Below are positions 1 through 8,504 of a DNA stretch of 38,566 nucleotides, piece by piece; positions within the stretch are counted from its first letter, which is position 1; each line of letters begins with the position of its first letter. The stretch is from UBA11889 sp046582115. GTDB lineage: Bacteria; Pseudomonadota; Gammaproteobacteria; Pseudomonadales; Azotimanducaceae. The notes below the pieces were generated by a model that was not told where the DNA came from, made no database searches, and worked only from the letters and a program-made list of their open reading frames with translations. Position numbers and translations under genes: made by a program. The stretch is taken from contig JAYGFA010000045.1 of NCBI GenBank assembly GCA_046582115.1, positions 1 to 38,566 on the forward strand, given 5' to 3'.

Positions 1-1
1 C

Positions 2-337
2 ATCATTCGTCGCACAACCGACAACGGTCCAGCGGAAGCCATCGTCTTGGCGGCTCAGCGGCGTTTTCGCGCGATATTCTTGACCACGGCTACTACGGCC
101 CTTGGGCTTACGCCTATGCTATTTGAGCGGAGCATCAGTGCGCAGTTCCTTATCCCTATGGCGGTCAGTTTGGCGGTGGGCATTGTGTTTGCGAGCGTGA
201 TCATTCTTTTTGTTGTTCCCGCGCTCGTGTCCATCGTCGAAGAAGATCTATATCCGTTCTTTGGATTTGGTAAACGCTTGAGCCCGGTCGCTGAGCCACA
301 ATCATCCGATCCGCAGGTGTTTGCCCCAATCCCCTGA
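2..337 (+). CDS. RND-family efflux transporter, C-terminal end (partial)
   Basis: The window opens inside this gene. The open frame runs from base 2 to the TGA at 335-337 and gives about 111 residues. It holds the loop and last two membrane helices of an inner-membrane RND pump: a basic AAQRRFRAIFLTT stretch, the family-typical TTALGLTPM segment and two hydrophobic helices ending in VVPALVSIVEED. In RND pumps this part belongs to the C-terminal transmembrane bundle that carries protons while the periplasmic porter domain moves substrate. A short acidic and proline-rich cytoplasmic tail follows. The substrate cannot be told from this piece. The neighbouring crotonase gene is convergent, so the two are not in one operon. 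Family assignment is fairly secure; subfamily (AcrB-like or the hydrophobe/amphiphile type) is not. Confidence 0.8.
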   Translation: MIRRTTDNGPAEAIVLAAQRRFRAIFLTTATTALGLTPMLFERSISAQFLIPMAVSLAVGIVFASVIILFVVPALVSIVEEDLYPFFGFGKRLSPVAEPQSSDPQVFAPIP

Positions 338-404
338 TATTTTGCGCCTTTCAAGGACTTTTAGCCGAAAGCTCATCTAACGTTATGACACGATACAAGG
401 GCGA

Positions 405-1202
405 TCAATTACCGGTGAATGAAGGATCGGTCTTTTCCAAATACGCGCTGACGGCAGCCTGGCGGTCCTCGGTGGTTGCTGACAGGATATTTTGATCGAC
501 ATCCATATGCATGACGGCGGTGTCGAGTGACGAAACGATCGCGTTGACGCTGCGTTTTATCATTTGGGCCGGCACCGGTGCTAGCGCGGCATAACGTCTC
601 GCCCAGGCGTTTGCGGTATCCATGAGAGTTTCTTTTCTGACAAGCGCATCGAGAACGCCCCATTCGAGTAGAGTTGCCGCTTCTACCCGTTCCCCGCCTA
701 CGACCAAACGCTTGGCGCGCGCTGGTCCAGTGAGATGGGTGATAAGTGGAAGGCTCTTCCACATCAGATTGACACCTATCAATATTTCCGGGTACTGCAT
801 GACACAGTCGTCGGCACCAATGCGAAAATCCATAGCGGTGGCCAGGCATGCTCCGCCACCCATGGCGACGCCGTTCCACGCTGCGATAGTGATCTGATCC
901 ATGTTGTAAATCGCCTCGATCGCACGCTCACCCAACCTTGCCCGCCGCCGCCGTAATACCAATCCCGCATCTTTTAGCAGTGGATCGGGATTGGGGGACA
1001 AATCTGCACCCGATGAAAAGTGCGTGCCGGCGCCAGTAAAAACGACGGCTCGTGTTTCAGAATCATCCCGGAAGGATAAGGCTGCCGCTTCAATCTCGAG
1101 CAAGTGTGCATGATCGAGAGCGTTGGCTTTATTAGGTCGATTAAACGTCACCGTAGCCGTGTGGTCGCGTTTTTCCACGGTTAAGTTTTCGTAGGTCGTC
1201 AT
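405..1202 (-). CDS. Enoyl-CoA hydratase/isomerase (crotonase) family protein
   Basis: This is a 265-residue crotonase-fold protein acting on a CoA thioester. The oxyanion-hole segments are visible as HFSSGADL (about 61-68) and GVAMGGGACL (111-120). By alignment with rat enoyl-CoA hydratase, the Glu164 position is kept (Glu139 in YPEI), whereas the Glu144 position is Cys119. That argues against a textbook hydratase and for an isomerase or another crotonase reaction. I chose the ATG at 1202 instead of the upstream ATG at 1232 because GAGGAAAG lies just before it and MTTYENL is a family-like start. It is divergent from the alpha/beta hydrolase at 1402, with about 200 bp between them that could hold promoters for both. 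Substrate unknown. Confidence 0.88.
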   Translation of the reverse strand: MTTYENLTVEKRDHTATVTFNRPNKANALDHAHLLEIEAAALSFRDDSETRAVVFTGAGTHFSSGADLSPNPDPLLKDAGLVLRRRRARLGERAIEAIYNMDQITIAAWNGVAMGGGACLATAMDFRIGADDCVMQYPEILIGVNLMWKSLPLITHLTGPARAKRLVVGGERVEAATLLEWGVLDALVRKETLMDTANAWARRYAALAPVPAQMIKRSVNAIVSSLDTAVMHMDVDQNILSATTEDRQAAVSAYLEKTDPSFTGN

Positions 1203-1401
1203 ACCACTTTCCTCAGCGCCTTCTGGCTCCATGGTAGCGCATGTCCCGAACGGTACGGAGGGAACATTGAGACTGGATGGATCGACGATAGAACAATGTG
1301 GTTGATACGGAAAATTAGACGCCTACATGGTCGAATTGCGTTGCCGACGCTTCGCGCCCGGTTGAAAATGTAGCCTTTGTAGCAAAGATTCAGGGGCTGG
1401 A

Positions 1402-2265
1402 GTGGAACGCGATAACCCGACGTCACACACGTATTTTTCCCAACGGCTCCGATTACATTACCTCGATTGGGGGAATGATGCGGCGGAGAGCATGTTGCTA
1501 GTACATGGCATACATGACCATTGCCACACCTGGGACTGGGTAGCGCAATCGTTTCGTGATCGATACCACATCGTAGCTCCAGATTTTCGGGGTCACGGAG
1601 ACTCTGAGTGGAGTAAGGGCAGCCCATACACGCACCTCGAGTATGTGTACGATGTCGCGCAACTTGTTAGGCAACAAGAACTTGCCCCAACGACGGTGGT
1701 CTCACACTCGTTGGGTGGAACCATAGCGGCTATGTACGCGGGTATATTCCCGGAGCTCGTGAAACAACTTGTCATTGTTGAAGGAGTGGGTTTGTACCCA
1801 GGAAGATATTCAGGAAATCCGGCCACTCGCCTGCGGCAATGGGTCGACGCAAATTATTCGCTTGCGGGACGAATTCCACGTCGCTATGGGTCGTTAGAAG
1901 AAGCGTTTCAGCGCATGCAGGAAACGAATCCCCATCTAACTCCGCAACAAGCCCGGCATCTGACGGTCCACGGCAGCAATCAGAACGAGGACGGGACGTA
2001 CACCTGGAAATTCGATAATTACACGCGTGCTCACACGCCATACGACGTTCCCAGCGAGGATGTCATCGATCTATGGAAACGAATACGTTGTCCAGTGCTG
2101 ATCATTAATTCAAGACAGGGTTACCCGCACCGGATTGGTCAAGCGGGCACATTGGAACATTTTGCCGATGTTCGACTTGTCGAAATTGATGAAGCCGGGC
2201 ATTGGACCCATCATGATCAACTGGATGGTTTTGTCGAACTGGTTGCAGATTTTTTGGGGGAATAA
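1402..2265 (+). CDS. Alpha/beta hydrolase
   Basis: A cytosolic alpha/beta-hydrolase-fold enzyme of 287 residues with no signal peptide. The oxyanion segment is VHGIHDH (34-40), the nucleophile elbow is SHSLGG with Ser103 (first motif residue Ser instead of Gly), and the catalytic His is His267 in GHWTHHD. The usual acid after strand 7 is not obvious: the segment reads LIINSRQG, so Glu127 after strand 6 may serve. The GTG start is the only reasonable one. It heads a forward run with a CoA transferase, crotonase, FMN-binding protein and sulfatase, so it may cleave an ester, lactone or ring-fission product in one catabolic route. That pathway role is inference; the fold call is secure. Confidence 0.87.
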   Translation: MERDNPTSHTYFSQRLRLHYLDWGNDAAESMLLVHGIHDHCHTWDWVAQSFRDRYHIVAPDFRGHGDSEWSKGSPYTHLEYVYDVAQLVRQQELAPTTVVSHSLGGTIAAMYAGIFPELVKQLVIVEGVGLYPGRYSGNPATRLRQWVDANYSLAGRIPRRYGSLEEAFQRMQETNPHLTPQQARHLTVHGSNQNEDGTYTWKFDNYTRAHTPYDVPSEDVIDLWKRIRCPVLIINSRQGYPHRIGQAGTLEHFADVRLVEIDEAGHWTHHDQLDGFVELVADFLGE

Positions 2266-2303
2266 TGAATTAATGCCCCTAATGAAGGATAGGTAAGAAC
2301 ATC

Positions 2304-4658
2304 GTGGGAGCTCCGACCCTTCAAGGGATTCGGGTAGTGGATGTCGGCGACCGCCTGGCCACAGCATGGTGCTCGCGCTTACTCGCTGATTACGGGGCCG
2401 AGGTCATCGTGGTGGAATCGGAGGCAGGCCACCTGGCTCGACGGCTACCTCCGTTCGACACTGAAGGCCAAAGCCTCACGGCACGTTATGTTTTGGCCAA
2501 CAAGAAGTCGGTCGGGGGTGAGGCGACCGAGGCGCTTGTCGGCATAGCCGATGTAGTTGTCACTGGGTTTAGCAACGGTGCGCGGCTGCTCGAACAGAAC
2601 CCGAACGCCATCGTATGTGCGATCACGCCGTACGGCCAGACCGGACCTCTCAAGGAGTATCAAGGCAATGATCTAACCGCCTATGCCCGGTCGGGGTGGG
2701 CCCATTGCAACGGTCTTCTAGAACGACCCCCGTTGAAGGGAAGTGGTTATCAGGCAAGCTACCAGGCGGGAACTTTAGCCTTTGGAGGTGTTGTCGCAGC
2801 TTTGATCGAGCGTCTCGCCACGGGCTCGTCTGGTCAATTGATAGACATTTCCGAGTGGGAAACGTTGGTCTCGACATCAGCCCCAGCACCGTTGCGCTAC
2901 CAATACTCCGACTTTCTTTGGCAACGAAGACGTGCGCCAGTGAATATGAACGAAGGGCCCATACCCGTGAAGGACGGGTATTTTGCGCTACCACTATCTC
3001 GGCCAGCCTTTTGGACGAAGGCGATGCACGTTCTTGGGTTGCCCGACCTTGCCGACGACGAGGACCTACAGCAACCAGGCATTCGACCCAAACACACCGA
3101 GCGCTTTGCAAAACGCGTGGCGGCCGCCATGTCGAATTGGGCACGGATGGATCTTTTTGGGGCGCTTGCGGCAGAACGCGTTATCGCTGGGCCGGTTCTT
3201 ACAATGGACGAAATGGCCGATAATCCGCAATTCCAAGCTCGCCGATTTCTGCGGACGCCGTCGGGATCGGGGGTGCGGTTCCCCGGACCGTTTGCGCGCA
3301 CGACGAAATCCGTGTGGGAACTGAGGCACGAGATGCCGAAACCCAGATCGAGCGATGTCGAATTCACGCCACGTCGATCGATCGCTGTTCAACCGGTTCG
3401 GTCGGGCGGTGAGGGTAAGGGCCCGTTGTCTGGTTTTCGTGGATTGGTCTTGACCCAGGCGTGGGCGGGAGCGTACACGACTCAACTGCTAGCCTTGCTC
3501 GGCGCTGATGTTGTTCAGGTCGAAGTAAGGAGTCGTCTAGATAGTTGGCGCGGTTCCTACCTCAATCCGATACCCCGCAAATTGGCTGACACGGATACAG
3601 CTCGACACGCATGGAACTGCAGCCCGCTCTACAACTCAGTCAACTTGAACAAGCGTTGCGTAACGATCGATTTGTCCGAACCTGACGGTAAAGATTTATT
3701 TACGGAGCTTCTTCCCCACTTTGACTTTGTTGCCGAGAACTTTTCGCCGCGGGTAATGAACAATCTCGGTGTAGGGTACGAAGCGCTCAAGGCGATCAAA
3801 CCCGATATCGTCTTCGCGAGCCTATCCGCATACGGTGCGACAGGTCCGTGGGCTAAAGTCCCCGGAATAGGTGGGACTATCGAACCTTCGTCCGGGATGT
3901 CGTCGCTGTTGGGGTACGACGGTGAGCAGCCGCAGAACTCGGGACAAATGTATCCTGATCCAGTTGCCGGGCTTTGTGGATTTGCCGCGATCGCGTTGGC
4001 GTTGTTGCATCGCGACCGCAGCGGGGAAGGACAGTACATTGACCTATCGATGCAGGAAGCGAATTTTTCGTTTATCGGTGACGCTTGGATGGAATATGAA
4101 ATCAATGGCCATGTACGTGGACCGCGCGGTAATCGCCACGCGCTGTACGCGCCGCATGCAATCTATCCGAGCGCAGGCAGTGACAAGTGGGTTGCGATAG
4201 CGGCTGAAACGGATGTGCATTGGAAAGTCATTTGCGAGGTTCTCGAAATCGACGGACGACAATGGAACTCAAACCAGGAAAGAAAGCAACACGAAGAATC
4301 GATCGATGCACTTATATTATCGGCGACGAAAAAGTATGACCGAGACACCCTTGCCGAAGAGCTTGGTTGTCGAGGAGTCCCGGCAGCACCGGTATTGAGT
4401 CCCGCCGACATTGTGGCGGATACGCAATTGCGAGATCGTGGCCACATGGTGCAAGTGATCCACCCGGAAGCCGGCGCGATGTGGCAGTCCGGGTTACCGA
4501 TGCTCCTCAGTCGGACTCAGGGAGGGGTAACGCGACCAGCGCCCTTACAAGGACAGCATTCGTTTGAAGTATTTGAAGAATTTCTGGGGATGCCGCGTCA
4601 GCGATACGACGAGCTAGCCGAGCGGGGAATTACGGGCAAAGGGGAGATAACCCGATGA
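2304..4658 (+). CDS. Tandem CaiB/BaiF (family III) CoA-transferase fusion
   Basis: 784 residues, about twice the usual length of a family III CoA transferase, made of two CaiB-like halves (about 1-365 and 375-784). Family members move CoA between acids through an aspartyl-CoA intermediate. Aligning with formyl-CoA transferase, whose catalytic residue is Asp169, the C-terminal half keeps the Asp (Asp552 in YPDPVAG) while the N-terminal half has Ser152 at that place (ASYQAG). One half therefore looks catalytic and the other structural or regulatory. Family III enzymes are normally interlocked dimers, so the fusion could be a covalent pseudo-heterodimer. GTG start with an AGG-containing leader. 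The stop overlaps the next ATG (ATGA), implying translational coupling to the crotonase. Substrate unknown. Confidence 0.9.
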   Translation: MGAPTLQGIRVVDVGDRLATAWCSRLLADYGAEVIVVESEAGHLARRLPPFDTEGQSLTARYVLANKKSVGGEATEALVGIADVVVTGFSNGARLLEQNPNAIVCAITPYGQTGPLKEYQGNDLTAYARSGWAHCNGLLERPPLKGSGYQASYQAGTLAFGGVVAALIERLATGSSGQLIDISEWETLVSTSAPAPLRYQYSDFLWQRRRAPVNMNEGPIPVKDGYFALPLSRPAFWTKAMHVLGLPDLADDEDLQQPGIRPKHTERFAKRVAAAMSNWARMDLFGALAAERVIAGPVLTMDEMADNPQFQARRFLRTPSGSGVRFPGPFARTTKSVWELRHEMPKPRSSDVEFTPRRSIAVQPVRSGGEGKGPLSGFRGLVLTQAWAGAYTTQLLALLGADVVQVEVRSRLDSWRGSYLNPIPRKLADTDTARHAWNCSPLYNSVNLNKRCVTIDLSEPDGKDLFTELLPHFDFVAENFSPRVMNNLGVGYEALKAIKPDIVFASLSAYGATGPWAKVPGIGGTIEPSSGMSSLLGYDGEQPQNSGQMYPDPVAGLCGFAAIALALLHRDRSGEGQYIDLSMQEANFSFIGDAWMEYEINGHVRGPRGNRHALYAPHAIYPSAGSDKWVAIAAETDVHWKVICEVLEIDGRQWNSNQERKQHEESIDALILSATKKYDRDTLAEELGCRGVPAAPVLSPADIVADTQLRDRGHMVQVIHPEAGAMWQSGLPMLLSRTQGGVTRPAPLQGQHSFEVFEEFLGMPRQRYDELAERGITGKGEITR

Positions 4659-5476
4659 GTTTTCATGACATCGAATATGAAGTCGTTAACCAGGTTGCAC
4701 GGATCACGACCGCGCGTCCCAAGTACCGTAATGCGCAAAGTCGGCGCTTGCTTGAGGAACTCGATGAAGCGTTTGAAATCGCGACGCATGATCAGGACGT
4801 ACACGTCATCGCACTTTTCGGGCAAGGAGAGCACTTCTCGGGAGGACACGATCTGGGCACATCCGACGAACGAGAAGATTTGCAGAAACGCCCTCTACAG
4901 GAGGGTCTACGTGGCCGTTTCGATCACTCGCGAGAGCAGTTCGTTGAAAAGTCCATGCGTTGGCGCAATGTTCCGAAACCCACCATAGCCGGGGTTCAAG
5001 GGTATTGCATATTTGGCGGATGGATTATCGCTAGCGCAATGGACATCATCTACGCGGGCGACAGCGCGATGTTTTTGGGGTCAAACTTCCAATTTTTCAC
5101 GGTCCCATGGGACATACATCCCCGAAAAGCCAAGGAAGTTCTTTATGAGAGTCGTTTCATTGATGCGGCAGAGGCTAGTGATCTAGATCTCGTCAACCGC
5201 GTCGTACCCGACACCGAACTCCAAGCGACGGTGTTGGAGTACGCGGAGCGTGTGGCCACGAACGATCCTTTTCAACTGCGCATGATCAAAATGGCGATTA
5301 ACCAAATGCAGGACACCCAGGGCTTCCAAGCGCACATAAATGCTGCACATCTAATGCACATCGTATCGGCCCAGGGGGAGCAAGACCCGGACTACGCACT
5401 TAAAGTACCGGAAGGTAGGCGACGGCCGATGGTCGAAAAAGCATTTGAGAACTATGAACTCCACAAAAAGAGTTAG
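4655..5476 (+). CDS. Crotonase-family protein lacking both canonical catalytic Glu residues
   Basis: 273 residues with the crotonase fold: oxyanion segments HFSGGHDL (about 60-67) and GVQGYCIFGGW (113-123), then AMDIIYAGDSAM. Anchoring on the conserved Asp130, the two hydratase glutamates of rat enoyl-CoA hydratase (144 and 164) fall on Ile124 and Asn144. This enzyme is therefore unlikely to be a simple enoyl-CoA hydratase. Other crotonase chemistries, such as C-C bond hydrolysis, decarboxylation or CoA thioester hydrolysis, are possible. It starts in the ATGA overlap with the CoA transferase and its end overlaps the next gene by about 23 bp, so the two are surely co-translated. It probably acts on the CoA ester made by that transferase (inference). 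Confidence 0.88.
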   Translation: MSFHDIEYEVVNQVARITTARPKYRNAQSRRLLEELDEAFEIATHDQDVHVIALFGQGEHFSGGHDLGTSDEREDLQKRPLQEGLRGRFDHSREQFVEKSMRWRNVPKPTIAGVQGYCIFGGWIIASAMDIIYAGDSAMFLGSNFQFFTVPWDIHPRKAKEVLYESRFIDAAEASDLDLVNRVVPDTELQATVLEYAERVATNDPFQLRMIKMAINQMQDTQGFQAHINAAHLMHIVSAQGEQDPDYALKVPEGRRRPMVEKAFENYELHKKS

Positions 5477-5918
5477 CGGCTCGGGTCGGCGGCAACTGTC
5501 CGAGATTGAACAAGAAGAGGTTCTCGCTCGGCCGATTTCAGCGACCATTGCTTTCGTCGATGGGCAGGGATTTCCGCGGATGGTCCCCTGCTGGTTTTTG
5601 TGGATGGAAGCGGGTTTTCATACCACTAGCGACCCCGATAAATATCATGTCAGATGCCTATCCGCTAACGCGCGTGGGTCGTTTTGTGTTGAGGTTGAGG
5701 AAGTGACCCTGTCGCGTCGTTCGAATAAGCAAGTCAAGGGGGTGGGATCTTTTGAGATCGTTCGTGAGGGGATTACTGAAATAACCGCTGGGCTCTGGAC
5801 GAAATACTTGGGGATAGTCAGGGCAGCTGGCTTGTCCGATACCGGACGGGTTGTTTTGAGATTACGCCCCGACTCGATCGTGGCTCATGGCAGCGAACTG
5901 TCGCTTAAACGAGAATGA
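5454..5918 (+). CDS. Pyridoxamine 5'-phosphate oxidase-fold (FMN/F420-binding type) protein
   Basis: About 154 residues with the split-barrel pattern of the PPOX superfamily: an initial helix LSEIEQEEVLARP, a strand ATIAFVDGQGFPRMVPCWF, then HTTSDPDKYHVRCL, a typical cofactor-phosphate-binding region. Members bind FMN, F420 or haem and include many small reductases of unknown substrate. I used the ATG at 5454; a TTG at 5445 in the same frame is the alternative. It overlaps the end of the crotonase gene by 23 bp and its TGA overlaps the ATG of the sulfatase. In this operon it could supply a flavin-dependent redox step, but nothing in the sequence fixes the substrate. Confidence 0.8.
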   Translation: MNSTKRVSGSGRRQLSEIEQEEVLARPISATIAFVDGQGFPRMVPCWFLWMEAGFHTTSDPDKYHVRCLSANARGSFCVEVEEVTLSRRSNKQVKGVGSFEIVREGITEITAGLWTKYLGIVRAAGLSDTGRVVLRLRPDSIVAHGSELSLKRE

Positions 5919-7429
5919 AGCAAGCCCCGCACATCATTATCTTTAATCCGGATCAATGGCGAGGCGATGCGTTGGGCCATATGAATCATCCGGCGGTGAA
6001 GACGCCTAATTTAGACGCACTCGTTGAGACGGATGCCGTATCTTTTCGAAACGCGTTTTGTCAGGCGACTGTCTGTACGCCGAGTCGTTGCTCGTTTATG
6101 ACCGGCTGGTACCCACACGTACGCGGTCATCGCACGATGCATCACATGTTGAGCGTAGGAGCGGGAGAGCCGAATCTCCTGTCGGTGTTACGCGACAACA
6201 ACTACTTCGTATGGTGGGGTGGAAAGAATGATTTAGTACCCGGTCAATTGGGATACAGCGCCCACTGCGATGTCCACTTTAGACCGCGTCGTGCCGACTA
6301 CGAACGCTGGGGGTATACCCCGCGGGAAGGTTCCCACGGAGGTGACTTGGCTTGGCGTGGCCAACATGGAAGCGATAATTTCTATAGTTTTTTCAAGGGA
6401 AAATTGGATCGGGCGGGGGCGGACGTCTATTTCGATGGTGACTGGGCCATGCTCTATGGGGCCATGGACTTCATACGCGCGTACGACGGCGATCAACCCA
6501 TGTGCTTATTCTTACCGATGGGATACCCGCACCCTCCGTATTGCGTTGAAGAGCCTTGGTTCTCGATGATCGATCGGGACGCCGTTCCACCCCGACACGA
6601 ATACGAACGCTGGGATGACAAGCCTTCCTTGCTTACTGGGATTCGAGAGGGTCAGGGCCTTATCGATTGGACGGAAGAGCGTTGGACGGAATTGCGCGCG
6701 ACGTACTTCGGTATGTGTGCCCGAGTGGATCATCAGTTTGGGCTACTCATCGACAGCTTACGTGACGCCAATTTATACGATGACAGCGCGATTTTCGTGT
6801 TTTCAGATCACGGCGACTTTACCGGCGACTACGGTTTAGTCGAGAAGACACAGAATACCTTCCAAGATTGCCTGTGCCGCGTGCCGTTTATCGTCAAACC
6901 GCCCGTCGCTATGGCTGCTGTACCGGGCATTCGTGAGCAACTGACTGAATTGATCGACTTTCCGGCGACAGTATACGACTGTGCCGGAATAGAGCCCCCG
7001 TACTGGCACTTTGGCAAAAGTTTACGAAACGTTTTATCCGATACCGACGCCGTCCACCGCGACGCTGTCTTTTGTGAGGGAGGCCGATTGCGTCAAGAGG
7101 TACAGGCGAGTGAGCGTGAGAGTGCCAACGCGATAGGCGGGCTGGGGCTGTATTCCCCTCGAATCGAGCAGCAACTTCGTGAAGACGATGCGCTGCCACA
7201 TTCGAAAGCCACGATGTGTCGAGACGGTCAGTTCAAGTACATACGTCGCGTGTATGAAACTGATGAGTTCTACGATCTAAGATCGGATCCGGGTGAAACC
7301 AAGAATTTGATCAACGAACCGAGTAGCGCCCGTTCGATCGATCGTATGAAGGAACGTATGCTGACGTGGTACATGGAAACGTGCGACGTGGTTCCGCTAT
7401 CACCGGACAACCGGAACTTTCCGCGGTGA
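5915..7429 (+). CDS. Sulfatase (Cys-type, formylglycine-dependent)
   Basis: 504 residues, a normal length for the type I sulfatase family, which hydrolyses sulfate esters with a formylglycine made from an active-site Cys. The signature CTPSRCSFMTG starts at Cys54 and has the required CxPxR core. Metal and active-site elements are visible: Asp13 and Asp18 in NPDQWRGD, Lys103 in WGGKND, His205 in GYPHPPY and Asp298-His299 in FSDHGDF, with Lys311 after it. No signal peptide is seen, so the enzyme is probably cytoplasmic and acts on a small imported molecule, as choline sulfatases do. It is coupled by ATGA to the upstream gene and ends directly against mnmH with no spacer. The substrate is not predictable. 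Confidence 0.92.
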   Translation: MKQAPHIIIFNPDQWRGDALGHMNHPAVKTPNLDALVETDAVSFRNAFCQATVCTPSRCSFMTGWYPHVRGHRTMHHMLSVGAGEPNLLSVLRDNNYFVWWGGKNDLVPGQLGYSAHCDVHFRPRRADYERWGYTPREGSHGGDLAWRGQHGSDNFYSFFKGKLDRAGADVYFDGDWAMLYGAMDFIRAYDGDQPMCLFLPMGYPHPPYCVEEPWFSMIDRDAVPPRHEYERWDDKPSLLTGIREGQGLIDWTEERWTELRATYFGMCARVDHQFGLLIDSLRDANLYDDSAIFVFSDHGDFTGDYGLVEKTQNTFQDCLCRVPFIVKPPVAMAAVPGIREQLTELIDFPATVYDCAGIEPPYWHFGKSLRNVLSDTDAVHRDAVFCEGGRLRQEVQASERESANAIGGLGLYSPRIEQQLREDDALPHSKATMCRDGQFKYIRRVYETDEFYDLRSDPGETKNLINEPSSARSIDRMKERMLTWYMETCDVVPLSPDNRNFPR

Positions 7430-8482
7430 TCAAGAACGTGTAAACGCTGATCCACTTTTGATTTGTTCCGCGAGGTACTCATCAACCTCATCGACATTCC
7501 CTCGAAAACTGATTCGCGCGCTCTTTTGTTCAAGTTGGTAGTCATACATCGGGTCGTAGTAGTCGGTCAGGAGCAATTCGATCCATCCGAGGTGTGACGC
7601 TTTGTTCCCGGTATTGAACCCATCTTCCACGAGTCCCAAGAGTTCATGATAACGCGCGCCGCCGAGACGCTTACGGATACGCTCCAGTGCATTGATGAAC
7701 GTTGAGGGAACGCCGTTTACAACGTATTCGTCGTAGATATTTGCGATACGGTTTTCAAGAGATACTTCAAGAATGACTAGTGTAGCGATTTGCATACTGG
7801 CAAATAGTTTTTCTGGTAGGGCAAGGCGACCAATGGTGCGACTTTCATCTTCGATGACGGTGGGACGGTCTTGATCGGTTGCAAGTAGGGCGGCTGCAAG
7901 CGCGTTCTCAAACGACACCGGCGGGGGTTGGAGAGCAATGTCGCCCCCGAACGCCGAGCCGCGGTGGTTAGCCAATTGCTCTAAATCGATGACGTTCGAA
8001 AGTTGCCGCAACGAGCGCGTTTTGCCACTGCCGGTTCGGCCACCTAGAACCAACCAAGTGCGGTTAACCGACGCGTCGAGTCGTCCGATGCAATAGTGGC
8101 GGAGCGCCTTGGAGCCGCCTTCGACGATGGGAATTGATGAGCCGGCTTCCGCTAACCATTCGTGTGCGATGCGCGAGCGAAGACCCCCTCGCCAACAGCA
8201 AAACAGCGTGCCGTCGTGAGAGCGGACGAACGACGCCCAGTCGCTTACGCGCATTTCGCGTGTGGTCCCTGCGACCAATTCTCGTCCGAGCTTTATTGCC
8301 GCGCTCTGGCCCTCATTTTTGTAACAAACGCCTACGCGTTGGCGCTCGTCATTGTTCAAGATTGGAAGATTGACCGCAGAGGGAATCGCGCCTTTGACGT
8401 ACTCGTCGGGTGCTCGTACATCGATGACGGGACGATGATTCTTGAGAATACCGTAGTAGTCATCCACGACTTCAATCGACAC
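7430..8482 (-). CDS. mnmH: tRNA 2-selenouridine synthase (MnmH/SelU/YbbB)
   Basis: 350 residues with an N-terminal rhodanese domain (VIDVRAPDEY at 19-28; catalytic Cys96 in CCWRGGLRSR) and a C-terminal P-loop domain (Walker A GGRTGSGKT at 147-155). This is the exact two-domain architecture of MnmH. The enzyme replaces sulfur by selenium at position 2 of the wobble uridine in tRNAs for Lys, Glu and Gln, using selenophosphate and passing through a geranylated intermediate. Its presence implies a selenophosphate synthetase (SelD) elsewhere in the genome. GTG start; it lies 22 bp downstream of the TPR lipoprotein gene and is probably co-transcribed. Its stop abuts that of the convergent sulfatase. 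Confidence 0.93.
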   Translation of the reverse strand: MSIEVVDDYYGILKNHRPVIDVRAPDEYVKGAIPSAVNLPILNNDERQRVGVCYKNEGQSAAIKLGRELVAGTTREMRVSDWASFVRSHDGTLFCCWRGGLRSRIAHEWLAEAGSSIPIVEGGSKALRHYCIGRLDASVNRTWLVLGGRTGSGKTRSLRQLSNVIDLEQLANHRGSAFGGDIALQPPPVSFENALAAALLATDQDRPTVIEDESRTIGRLALPEKLFASMQIATLVILEVSLENRIANIYDEYVVNGVPSTFINALERIRKRLGGARYHELLGLVEDGFNTGNKASHLGWIELLLTDYYDPMYDYQLEQKSARISFRGNVDEVDEYLAEQIKSGSAFTRS

Positions 8483-8504
8483 GGGTGGTCTCAGTCAAAC
8501 CCGG

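Noticed and set aside
1199..1627. Minus-strand 142-codon open frame over the start of the alpha/beta hydrolase
   Set aside because: Composition is not protein-like and it overlaps two well-supported genes.
2650..3485. Several long minus- and plus-strand open frames inside the CaiB fusion
   Set aside because: Arg/Ser-rich shadow frames with no family motif; the CaiB frame is continuous through them.
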